Below, piece after piece: positions 14,401 to 25,300 of a stretch of 64,000 nt of DNA; the first letter of the stretch is position 1, and the number at the start of each line of letters is the position of its first letter. The notes under the pieces were generated by a model. That model ran no database searches, had not been told where the DNA came from, and saw only the letters and a program-made list of their open reading frames with translations. Source of the stretch: Azolla caroliniana (taxonomy: Eukaryota > Polypodiophyta); contig JBHGNT010000014.1 of NCBI GenBank assembly GCA_043228905.1, positions 17,918,001 to 17,982,000 of the forward strand, given 5' to 3'. The position numbers were made by a program, and so were the translations under genes.

Positions 14401-16179
14401 TAGCTTATGTTACTTGTTGCAAGACTCGCCTTTCATGTTTTCGCACTTCGATTATGTAGTCTAGTAAATGTTTTAACATTTTGAAACTCCTTTACAAAGG
14501 ATAATGTAAGCTTTGTTAATTGCCCTAAAATATTCTCAAGCCTTAGCTTACGAGTCGCATGCTTGAGGAACACATGGGCTAATGGTGACGACTCATGGGT
14601 GATTTGTTTAGTGTGCTTGGGACATCGTCATCAAACAAGACACAAACACTTGAAACATGTTTGTACATTCAATGTATTATCTTTGGGACTAGAGATGTAT
14701 AATATGTAAATTGTAATAGTAAAAAAGCATATAACCTTAATTTGAAATATTTTAGCCAACATTAGCAATGTTTATTTTGTTGATTAAATAGCATGGATAT
14801 TTCATACCACATGTTTGCTTTGTAGATTTAGTATACACTTAATCTTTTTGTTGCAATTACCCCTTATTGATCAACCATACTCTCCAACATTTGCAATAAA
14901 CTATCCACGAAATTAGAGCCAATGCCAAATTCTTTGGCAGTCAAGTATATTGTTGAAATGTTTCATATTGAGATTAGTGACATTTATTATAACACAAAAT
15001 ATGTCCCTCCGAAGCCCCAAAAAAAGTTTTACATTTTTTTTTTCCCCAAAAACAAAGCCCCAAATTTAGTTTATTTAATTCCACCAAACACCGACAAGTA
15101 GAACGCTAAACTAATTGCGTTTTCACATTGGTTAGGTGTGTCTATGTCATTTATTCTCATTGATCCTCTAGTCCTATACAAATATGTAAAATTTGTAGAA
15201 GTGACAAGGAAATTTGCAACACAACCATTTAATAACCGACAAGACATGTGCTAAGTCACAATGTGAAATTTTGATTGTTTTTTAGGTTACGTGTTGATGA
15301 ATCTTTGAAGCTCAAATATGCGAAGATGAGTTGCAATGGTAAAACTTGTGCTTTTTGCAACATTACCGTTGTTGATTCAAATCTCGAACAAATATGCTTG
15401 ATATTGAGTTCATTTTAATCGCTCTAAAAAAAGGTGTTACAATACTGCTATCGTTTTCACTTGTATCGTGGAAAGAAAAAGATGTCAATATCAGTGTCCT
15501 TTAAAAGGCACAAAATCTTGCATATGTTCGTAATATTTGTGCATGTCTTTTTGTTTTGTCTAATCATATTGTGACACAATATTTGGAGTTTGGCACCGTG
15601 TTAACAAAATCAAACACATGTAACATCAACCCTTAATTCTATTTGCATTAGGATAGCAAGATTTCTGGGGTATGCGCATAATACCAAAAACTTCCCTCTC
15701 GCTAACAAGCAATTCATTTTACAGTAATATTTTAATGAGTTTTTATAATTCTTTCATAGCATTGAAAGACTTGTACAAGGAACTATTGTGAATAACAAGT
15801 GCATCCTTTTACATGGGATGATTCATAATGAGCTATATGATGTGATGACATTCCATATTAATTGATCCAAGCCTTACAATAGAATAACATTTGTGTCCTT
15901 TATGATAATGTTCATAATAACAACAATAGTTTGGTATGTTACATTTAGGTCCTACCCCATTAAAATACCTTAACAATATCATATATATAAAAATTTCATG
16001 CTACATTTAGTTGTTTCCCTTCTTAGTATTGCCATAACAACATCAAATTTATATCTTCCAATGTGTCTTGTCAAGCAAACGGAATTCTCCAAATTCATAA
16101 CATTGTTTTTCCTTGGCATGCGAAGTCAACCACAACCACATATTTTTAAGTGCCTCATGAAAATTCTATTTCTATCTAT
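8486..16179. other. Intergenic, no gene recognised
   Basis: About 7.7 kb of AT-rich DNA without a recognisable coding region, tRNA, rRNA or intact transposon. All open frames are below about 130 codons and lack domain motifs. A short (gt)n run at 10675-10690 and scattered (cgat)n at 8731-8744 are the only simple repeats noted. It may hold decayed transposons that are too old to identify by eye. Confidence 0.5.
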
Positions 16180-17595
16180 CTATATATGTATATTGTCACA
16201 CTCAAGATGGATTGAATTCTCTTTGATAGGGAGCTCATGGTACAAATTGCACCAACAAAATTTATGCTTCCTTGGCATATGGCATAAGATTAAGATGGTG
16301 GGAAGCATCCTTCTGGTTTCAAGTTCCCTAAATAGTTTGCATAGCACATGATATTTTTGAATAAAATCTAGTGGTAAGTAGTGTTTGATGCATGTAGCTA
16401 TGGATGATGCCCCAAAGGTGGAGAAGGTGACATGAAGGATAAGATCAAACAAGCGAAACAAACTACAATGAACTTGAACACATGTACAAGCCATTGTGAA
16501 TAGATTCCAAGTTTGAACATAATACAAGATACTACTATTGATTGATTGTGTGTATAACAATATTGAGTGATCTAGTTTAGTCATTAAAGATATTGTGTTA
16601 CCATTAGGAACCCATTTAAAAGATGGTTCTGCTTTTGCCAGCCATTCAATCCATGCCAACATTTGACTTTTGTCACTTTGAATAACCATGTCAAGACATT
16701 CAAGGCATCACTCTGGTATGAAAAGATTGTGTGCAAATATCTGAATATGTAGAGCTCATCAAGGGCTAAGGTACCCATTTCATCAATGGCCTGATAAGGT
16801 AAGTACCAAAGCATGACATATCATTCACCAATCAGTAAGGTAACTAGAGTCCTCAAATAAGACTTTGCAGACTTTTCTGAAGAAAATAGAGAGTAAAGTT
16901 GAAAGAATTTGGGTGACAAACTCAAATTCAATTCCACACTTAAAGCATATAACTTCACTTAAAAACAAGCATCAATGGGAAGGCATTTTCAATTTGAAAA
17001 TACAAATTAAGTAAATCAGTAAACATCTAGGATTGGAAATCATGTTTAAGAGTTGCAAAAGCACAACCTTACCACTGAAAATTGCATCTGATTCAAAAAT
17101 ATATTTTGGTTGATACCAGTAAAATATACAACTTAAGATAAAAAGATCGAATCAAAAGAGGGAATCTCTAAACAATAGTCGTGCTATAAAATGGGTAGAA
17201 AAACCAAATTCCTCTCAAAAATAGGTTTTTGCAAAACAAGAAAGAAAGTCCGAATTCACCGAACCAAAATAGTCTACTACATGATCAATGATGCTGTGAT
17301 CATTTTAGGATCAGAACTCTGATCAAACGAATGCTATCTCAAAGCAATAGCCCTACTACAAAGCAGTAACAAAAGGATATATGTCGAGAGAGTAGGTTCC
17401 TATTCAAAATTCCTATTTAAAGAAGAAATGTCCATCGCATGAAATTCAGTGAAAAACTTGATGTGAATCCAGATATCACCACCCAATAGAAGAAGCCTTG
17501 GGAATATGAACTCCTATGACATTCTTGTTTGATCCATAGTAGCAGAATTTGGATACAAGAAATGGCACCTGTATCCATACTTTGGACATGAGTTT
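16180..17595. other. Downstream flank of tetraspanin; unidentified minus-strand open frame
   Basis: A 169-codon open frame lies on the minus strand at 16689-16180, overlapped in another frame by 16814-16584. Neither resembles a family I know. Codon use and composition are like the surrounding non-coding DNA, so I do not call a gene. The part next to 17595 probably contains the tetraspanin 3' UTR. Confidence 0.4.
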
Positions 17596-18895
17596 TCATA
17601 TGGCATCTTTGCTATATCCACTATATGCACCCTCTTTATGGGCCTTGTAAAAGGTATGAAATGCCACAGCCAGTACAAGGGAGAGGAACATGAACATGAC
17701 AATGTTGACGATCGCCACTTTTCTCCAATCGTGCTTGACCTTCGCCAACACTCCCGCTCGGCACGAATCGCATCCAAAGCACAACTCGCTCTGATGGTAA
17801 TCGTAGGTGTAGCAATCAGGGTCTGCATCTTGACTAAGCGGCCGTGTCCAATACGTTGCATTCAAGAACAAAAAGTTGCAAACAGTCGGGGGTTTGCAAC
17901 ACCCAGACTACAGAAAACAGCCCAGAAAAAAGAAGGAAATAAAAAACTTAACACAGATAACAATTAACTCAAACTAAAAAATAAAGTCTTTGTATAGAAG
18001 AAACTACATTGTCTTACATGTTCTGCACATACATACATGAATAGTCACATTCATGCATAGGTACGCACATATCATGTGTATACAAACACAAACCGGCAAG
18101 TATGTATGCATGTTTATGTATGGAAGCATGCATGCATGTGTGTATGTGTGTGTATGTAGGTATGCATGAATGTGTGTATGTAGGTATGCATGAATGTGTG
18201 TGTATGTAGGTATGCAGGTATGCATGTATGTTATATGCCTGTATGTATGTAGGTAGATATGTAGGTATGTAGGTATGCATGTATGCCTGTATGTATGTAT
18301 GTATGTATGTATGTATGTATGTATGTATGTATGTATGTATGTATGTATGTATGTATGTATGTATGTATGTATGTATGAGCAAAGAAACAGTAGTGAGTAC
18401 CTGAAGGGGAGTAAGGAGAGCATTGTTGAAATCAGTTGCAAGTTTGTATGCTTCAAGGCCATTACACACATGTGCATCTTCCAGACAAGACCTGATCTTC
18501 TTCCAATTCTCACTATTGTGAACCTTCCTTCTCAACCATGTTGAATACTCGCCAAGCCTGTAATCCTTATATCCTTTCCCAGATAACACCTCCCCTGCTC
18601 CTCTATCAGTCACAGCAAATGCAAATATAGTGAAACATAGAAGCAACAAGATGAAGAAAGACATGGACACCATGTAGAACCAGAGAATCCATGCTGAGCT
18701 CCTCAATGTGCCAATGAGCCCCATGATAGAGAGGAGCAAAATGAAGAACCCCAGTGCTGTGATGGGGGCTTGAAGGAATTGGTAGCAATCAGAATGGTGC
18801 TTTGTGGAGAGCCATATCCCTGAGGAAATGATGGGGATAGAGAGAATGAGGGAGGCTAGGTTTGTAATGATCAGGAAATGCTTACTCAAACCCAT
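17596..18895 (-). CDS. Plant tetraspanin, two exons, 268 residues
   Basis: Exon 1 is 18895-18401 (165 codons) and exon 2 is 17907-17596 (103 codons plus TGA). The intron is 493 bp with GT-AG borders and phase 0. Tetraspanins are four-helix membrane scaffolds that organise receptors and enzymes into microdomains. Hydrophobic helices are visible at about residues 7-30, 42-66, 70-97 and 228-251. The large extracellular loop (about 98-225) contains the plant-type GCCKPP motif at 167-172, created right at the splice junction, and further cysteines (CNF, DCYTY, CFGCDSC) that fit the conserved disulphide pattern. The C-terminal cytoplasmic tail is short (about 17 residues). Length and domain order match plant TET proteins. 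The intron holds a long TATG microsatellite. I cannot assign a subfamily number. Confidence 0.93.
18010..18376. repeat. TATG/CATA microsatellite inside tetraspanin intron
   Basis: A pure (tatg)n run occupies about 18290-18375, flanked by degenerate tatg/tgtg blocks down to 18010. It fills most of the only intron of the tetraspanin gene. On the gene strand it stays open in frame with exon 1, reading as Thr-Tyr-Ile-His repeats. Confidence 0.95.
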
Positions 18896-18930
18896 CTCTA
18901 CTGATTCAAGCTTCTCTGCGTAGAACCTTA

Positions 18931-18961
<31 letters not shown>

Positions 18962-19150
18962 AAACCCCGACAGAAAAAACAGCTCCTGCGATATTTCCCT
19001 CTAAATGAAGAGGTGAAATTTTGATGTTCTTCAGTTTTTTTTTTCTTTGTTGAAGAAAAGCAGGATGGGTTCTTCTCTGTTTCTAGTTAAGAAACGTAGA
19101 AAACACTAAAGCTCTTCTCTCTCTGTCTCTCTGTCTCTGTCTCTCAAAAT
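18931..19150. repeat. GAAA and CT simple repeats in tetraspanin 5' region
   Basis: (aaag)n at 18931-18961 and ctctctgt-type runs at 19110-19145 lie just upstream of the tetraspanin ATG (18895). On the gene strand these are a CTTT run and a GAGA run. They are typical of plant 5' UTR or core promoter DNA. Confidence 0.7.
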
Positions 19151-19419
19151 GAAAGTAGCGGGAACTGAGTTCTGCTCTATTTCTTGTTTAAATCCTTACA
19201 AAGCCCTAACACACACAGACCACAGACACCTCTCTATCTGTTACTGAATGGAAGAAAGCAAAATGGGTTCTGCTCTGTTTCTTGTTTAGAACCCTAGAAA
19301 ACCCTAGAAACACTACTCTGCTCCTCCTCTCCCTGTCTCTCCCTCCCTCCGTCGCTCTGTGTTTGAATTTTGTAGCTTTAGTAGCTGTTGGTAGCTTTTC
19401 CACTTTCACATTGTACTTT

Positions 19420-19550
19420 TTAACCCTAATTCCTCCATTAAACCCTAAATTCCTCTAGTAAACCCTAAATTCCTCTAGTAAACCCTAAATTCCTCCAGTA
19501 AACCCTAAATTCCTCCATTAAACCCTAAATTCCTCTATTAAACCTTAATT
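19420..19550. repeat. 20-bp tandem array carrying telo-box-like AAACCCTAA
   Basis: Five full 20-bp units (aaaccctaaattcctctagt and close variants) run from 19440 to 19539, with partial units on both sides. Each unit holds AAACCCTAA, the plant telo-box core. Two further copies (gaaccctagaaaaccctaga) lie near 19288. The array is 520-650 bp upstream of the tetraspanin start codon. Confidence 0.9.
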
Positions 19551-21169
19551 AGGGGGGGCGGGGGGGGCTCGGGAAATGAACTTGAGACCTCGATTTCTCG
19601 TGTCTCTCAGTCCGGAAGCTCACAGAAATGGCAAATACTGTTCGTTGATCGGTCGTAACGAAGAAAAAGCGTGAGATCAATCGCTTTGATTGATTGTGTT
19701 CTAGAAATTCCATGGGAGTGAATGACGAGTCCTATATAACATGGCATGTGCCATGCTGGTGAATGGCCCGCCATGGCACGAGAAACTTGTGTCATGCCAT
19801 GGCCAGGTTGTATGTGCCATGGATAGTGCCTCGCCCGGCCCGATCACTAGAGACATGTTGCACCACTCGTTGCATAATGGTAACACCTTATACCGAAATG
19901 AAAGGGGCTACATCAAACTGTAGCCGCTCCCCCAATCCTCGACACTCTGATTTTGTATTGTTCAAACATTTGTTCGATTATCACTTACGCTTACCCTATG
20001 CATATTTGCTATTTCTCGTGGACTCCCGCTTTTGGATCTACTTTCAAGAATGTAACCTAAACATTACCAAACACTTAAATCTTCTAGCTCCACGTAAGCG
20101 CACACACATGTTATCTATGTATGAATGTTCATACATTGATTACTTGACAACACCTTGAATTCTCAAAATTGCGTGCAAATGTTATGTATGTATGAATGCG
20201 CATAAATTAGTTACTTGACAACACCTTGAATTCTTAGAATTCTGAGGGTTTATTGCACTTAACAATGTGTTGGAGAAGAAGCATAGTGGCTAAATGTTTG
20301 GCTAAAGAAAAAAACAATAGTTGGTAATATCGGGGGCAAACAAACATGTTTCTAATATGGGGAAATTACTTAGAATATTCTGGTGTTACCAAGATCCACC
20401 TAATTGACCGACCTCGATTTACGCCACCTTCAGTAACTTCCTCAAAGATTAGCAAGCGCACCAACCTTAGTTGGCAGCCAAACAAACCTAATTTGATACA
20501 TTAAGCATAAAGGAATAAATGAGACCGACTAGTTCTGTTCCTCTCTATGTGCGTTTCACAATATGGTCATCTGCCAAATAACATGCTTGTTTGTTTTTGA
20601 AATTATCTTAATATGAGTGGTTAGCGTTGATGATCTTAATCACAAAATAAGTAGGTTAGAAGCTAACCTTGCAAATCCCTTTCTAAACATAGGGCTAATT
20701 GAGTCATTTTCCCTTTGTTTTGACTAATTACAATACCGTTTTGCAATCAAAGATTGATTAGTAAACTATATATTGTAAATAGCATACCAAAAATTCTATC
20801 TACAGTAAATGAACCTTGTATATAAAACAATTAGGACGTCAACGTGAGCACATATTTGAGTGTCATGTGATTGTGGGCATCAAAATTTACCAATATATAA
20901 GTAATATTGAAAAATAAGCTATGTGCCTTTTGGAAATTCAAATATTAAATTCTACCAAAGTGAACCTCAATCACTATTGGCGTATCAATGTCATCTCTCT
21001 ATCTATATGGATGTCTATGTCTATGTATGTATTTATCCATTTCTCTATATATTTGAACATTTTCAAGGCCAAATGACCCACCAATGTCTATTCTTTTATG
21101 ACTTAGATCATTATTGGAAAACCTTCAATAGCTAGTATGAATTTTGTAATTACTCATTTGATTATGATT
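19551..21169. other. Intergenic, with palindromes and a 71-bp duplication
   Basis: No gene is recognised. Near 19739-19820 there are repeated palindromic atggcatgtgccat-type words. At 20108-20170 and 20179-20241 there is an imperfect direct duplication with a 71-bp offset, sharing ttacttgacaacaccttgaa. The remainder is AT-rich without visible structure. Confidence 0.5.
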
Positions 21170-21742
21170 GTGATGCGAAACTTGGGCTTTGGAGTCGGAC
21201 CACCTTGGGGCTCGGGTTCCATTCAAAAGACAATCCCTATTTTATGTGAGTCGAGGTAATATTATGACAACCTCCTATTTCAAATAGTTTGTAGGCTATT
21301 GCTAACTTGCAAAGGGTTGAAATCAGCCTTAATTGAGTGTTTGTGCCTTTGACACTCATTACAACATTTTCTCCATATATCACACACGAGAAGACCATTT
21401 GTAATCTTTTCCTCGATATGACATCAACATTGAAGTGATTATCACGACTCCCTAAATGTGCTTGCTATATCACAACAATGCCATCATGATCTAGCATGCT
21501 CTAATGTAGGACATTGCCTTTTTCTCACATTAAAGACTTTTGAGAACATCTCATCATCATGAATGACTCGCACCTTTTTCACCTATGAACATGTTGCATC
21601 TTTGATGAGTTGTCAAACGAGGACTCCTTTAGTCAACACTCACACAATGCTAGACACATACTCCAAGTCTGTATTAACAATGAAAAGTATGGCAACAAAC
21701 GATTCATCTTCTCTATCCCTATGGCTTCTGACCATTATGAAG
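21170..21742 (-). pseudogene. Decayed Ty3/gypsy relic, integrase zinc-binding region
   Basis: On the minus strand a short frame near 21390-21305 reads CNECQRHKHSIKADFNPLQ. This matches the CX2C half of the Ty3/gypsy integrase H2C2 domain and the residues after it. Stops and frameshifts surround it. The relic continues on the other side of copia 1 (27,032 onward), where an RNase H C-terminal-like segment is seen. Copia 1 therefore sits between the RNase H and integrase regions of this older element. The call rests on a short motif and needs a profile search. Confidence 0.55.
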
Positions 21743-22340
21743 TGTTGGGATTACGGTCCCTCCGGATGGGATGGTCGGATGTCCGGGAATCGGGAATGAA
21801 GACCCAGTTCCGGAGCCGGATGATGAAGACCCGGTTCCGGATCCGGATGATGAATGTACCCGGAGAGAGATCCGGATGCGGGGACATATTTGTGAATGTG
21901 TTTGCCAAGGCCCCTTGAGGCTATATTTGTAAATAGCCCGAAAGTCATATGTGTATAAATATGACTTAGGGCAAACAGTTTTGTAGTTGTTGCTCATTTT
22001 TCTGTTTTCCACTTAGAGGGAGCGAAGTGAGAGCAGCCGAGAGAGAGAGTGAGAGAGAGAGAGAGAGAAAGGAAGAGGTCGACGCCTCTGTGTAATACTG
22101 CCGCCTGTGGCGAGGACAGCGAGCTCAAGGTCGTCGCCTTGCAGCTCGCCATTGTACATTCCCTGTGTATAGTGATAGTTGGAGTCTTGCACTCCCGTGG
22201 TTTTTCCCGTCTAGGGTTTTCCACGCTAAACCCTGTGCATTTGAGTCTCCCTCTGTGTTTTCGATTTACTGCTGCATTGATTCGTGTTTCCTCGGTTGTG
22301 GCCGAGAGGTGAAGGTTTTGGAAAGCGTCAATTTCTAACA
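21743..22340 (+). repeat. Copia 1 5' LTR
   Basis: 598 bp, TGTTGGG to CTAACA. U3 carries a GC-rich minisatellite built on ccggatgatgaagacccggt. A TATA-like tataaata lies at 21954-21961, then a GA-rich block and telo-box-like words (ctagggttttccacg). It carries one more 27-bp unit than the 3' LTR. Confidence 0.95.
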
Positions 22341-22343
22341 ATT

Positions 22344-22355
22344 TGGTATCAGAGC
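22344..22355 (+). other. Copia 1 primer-binding site (initiator tRNA-Met)
   Basis: TGGTATCAGAGC, three bases after the 5' LTR, is complementary to the 3' end of plant initiator tRNA-Met. This is the usual primer of Ty1/copia elements. Confidence 0.9.
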
Positions 22356-22371
22356 GACTGCAGTGCAGAAA

Positions 22372-25300
22372 ATGGAAGGCGGCAGCAGCGGGGAGCCGGG
22401 GATGATGGTGCTGAATGCGCAGAACTACGCCGACTGGAAGATAAAGATGGAGGATCTGCTCATTGTTCGGGACCTGTATGAACCGATCGACAGGTCGGAA
22501 ATACCCAAGGGGGTACTTGAGACGGAATGGAGGCTTCTGAACCGGAAAGCCGTTGCAACCATTCGGCAATACGTCGACGTGAGCGTTCTACAACATGTGG
22601 CGAACGACACCAACGCATATGAGATGTGGCAGAAGCTGTCGGGCCTCTACGAGAGGAAGAATGCGTTGAACCGGACCTCCCTGATGAGGAAGATAGTGAA
22701 CCTCAAGTACCGGGACGGCGAGAGTATGATGGAACACGTAAGCACGTTCATGGGATTCGTGAACCAGCTTGCGGCGATCAAGTTCCCGTTGGAGGATGCA
22801 ATGCAAGCCATCATGCTGATGTGTACATTGCCGGAAAGCTGGGAGAACTTGGTGGTGACTCTCAGCACCTCCTGCACCGAAGATAACTTGTCCCTACAAA
22901 CGGTAAAGACAAGCATTTTGAACGAAGAAGCGCGTCGGAGAGATAAAGAACCGGCCTCCGATCCGAAGATGCTGCTTACCGAATCGGATCGGGGAAGACA
23001 ACGGAACCGGAGTCCGCAAAGACGGGAGAAGTCGGGGACCCGGTCGCAGTCAAGAGGAAGGCCCACATGCTTCCACTGTGGGAAGCCGGGGCACTTCCGA
23101 AAGAATTGTCGGCATTACCGAAAAGACAACGGAGCCGACGACACCGATTCGAAGAAGTCTTCGGAACGGAACGGTGCTTACCGGGGAGCCACGGACCGGA
23201 ATGGTTTGGATCGGCGAGGGCAGGACCGGAAAGGAACGACGGCACTCGCGGCAAGTGAAGAGGAGATCATGCTCATCACCGAAGAAGGTGAACTAAACAT
23301 TGCCGGCGATGAGACTACCTGGGTGGTCGATTCCGGAGCGTCGTTCCACCTGACCCCGGAAAGAAGATACTTCTCATCCTACACAGCCGGTGAGCATGGC
23401 TGTGTTCGGATGGGAAATGAAGGTACGTGCCGGATTGCCGGCATAGGAGACGTGTGGTTGACAACCTCGACCGGATGCAAAATGTTGCTGAAGGATATCC
23501 GACACGTTCCGGAGGTTCGATTGAACCTGATTTCGGCCGGGAGGCTAGACGATGAAGGCTACACAGGTAGCATCCGGAACTGCGTAATGAAGTTCAGCAA
23601 GGGGAGCCTGATAGTGGCTCGGGCCCGGAAAGTCAACACACTGTACCTTATGAATGCCTGGTTGTGTCCGGAGGAGTTGAACGTGGCAGCCGACACTGCC
23701 GGTGAGCTGTGGCACAAGAGACTGTGCCACATGAGTGAGAAGGGGATGAAGAGGCTTGCAGAAGACAACCTTATTCCAGTGAAGCATGTGCACCTGGAGA
23801 AGTGCACCGATTGCCTGGCCGGTAAGCAGAACCGAACCTCCTTCCACTCAAGGCCACCGACGAGACGTAGCGCACCCTTGGAGTTGGTGCACACTGACGT
23901 GTGTCAAGTAGAAACGAAGTCACATGGCGGAGCTCAGTACTTCGTGACAATCATTGATGACCACAGCCAGAAGCTGTGGACGGCACCGTTGAAGACAAAG
24001 GACCAAGTGTTGTGCGTCTTCAAAGAACTGCACGCGAGAGTGGAAAGGGAATCCGGCAAGAAGCTGAAAGCGATACGAGCGGATAACGGAGGGGAATACC
24101 GAGGGCAGTTCGAGGAGTACTGTCGCTCGAAGGGAATCCGGCTCGAGTTTACTGTGCCGAAGACGCCGAAACTGAACGGGCTGGCCGAGAGGATGAACCG
24201 GACCATAATGGAGAGGGTCCGGAGTATGCTGGCGCATGCGAAATTACCCAAGGGGTTTTGGGCTGAGGCAATGTCGACGGCGACATACGTGATAAACAGA
24301 TCACCCTCAGTACCTTTGGACGGAGACACGCCGCAGAGAGTGTGGACCGGTAGGGAAGTATCCTACCGGCATCTGAAGGTGTTCGGGTGTCTCGCATATG
24401 TGCATGTGGCAAAGGACCGGAGAGGAAAGCTAGATCCAAAGACCCGGCCATGCATATTCCTCGGTTACGGCGATGACGTGTTCGGCTACCGAGTATGGGA
24501 CCCGGTCGACAAAAAGATATTCCGGAGTCGTGATATCATCTTCATGGAGGACAAGACACTCGCCGACTGGGAGTCGGAGAAGAAGATGAAGAGCTCCAAG
24601 TCGACCGGTGAGGATCAACTCTACGAGGAGCAGTCCCGACCGGCAAGGGACCGGTTAGCACTCGAGGATCCGGCCGAAGACGGTGAAGAAACAGAACCGG
24701 CTGAGGAAGATGAAACTGATACCGGAACCGGCCCCGATCCCGGAATGGATTCGGATGAAGAGGAAACGGAGGAGCCGGTTACCGAAGCTCCGGAATGGAG
24801 ATATCCTCTAAGAGAGAGAAGGGCCCCCCGGATATTTCCGGAACCAGAGCACGTGCTGCTAACCGACGAGGGGGAGCCGGAGAGTTTTGAAGAAGCAAAG
24901 CTTGACACCCATAGCCGCAGGTGGTTAAGTGCCATGCAGGAGGAGATGGATTCCCTGCATGAGAACCACACATATGAACTTGTGGAGTTGCCGAAAGGAA
25001 AGCGGGCACTTCGAAACAAGTGGGTGTTCAAGCTGAAACCGGGAGATGCCGGAAACCCCCCGAGATACAAAGCCAGGATCGTGGTGAAGGGGTTCCAGCA
25101 GAAGAAGGGTGTCGACTTCGACGAGATATTTGCCCCGGTAGTGAAGATGACCTCCATCCGGACGGTGCTGAGCATAGTGGCAAGCATGGACCTCGAGGTA
25201 GAACAGATGGACGTGAAGACGACATTCCTTCACGGTGACCTCGAAGAAGAGATCTACATGCAGCAACTGGAAGGATTCGAGAAGAAAGGGAAGGAGCACC

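Noticed and set aside
16180-16814. Minus-strand frames of 169 and 76 codons as a possible gene downstream of tetraspanin
   Set aside because: No recognisable motif and AT-rich intergenic composition. I could not support exons or a start, so only a note is given.
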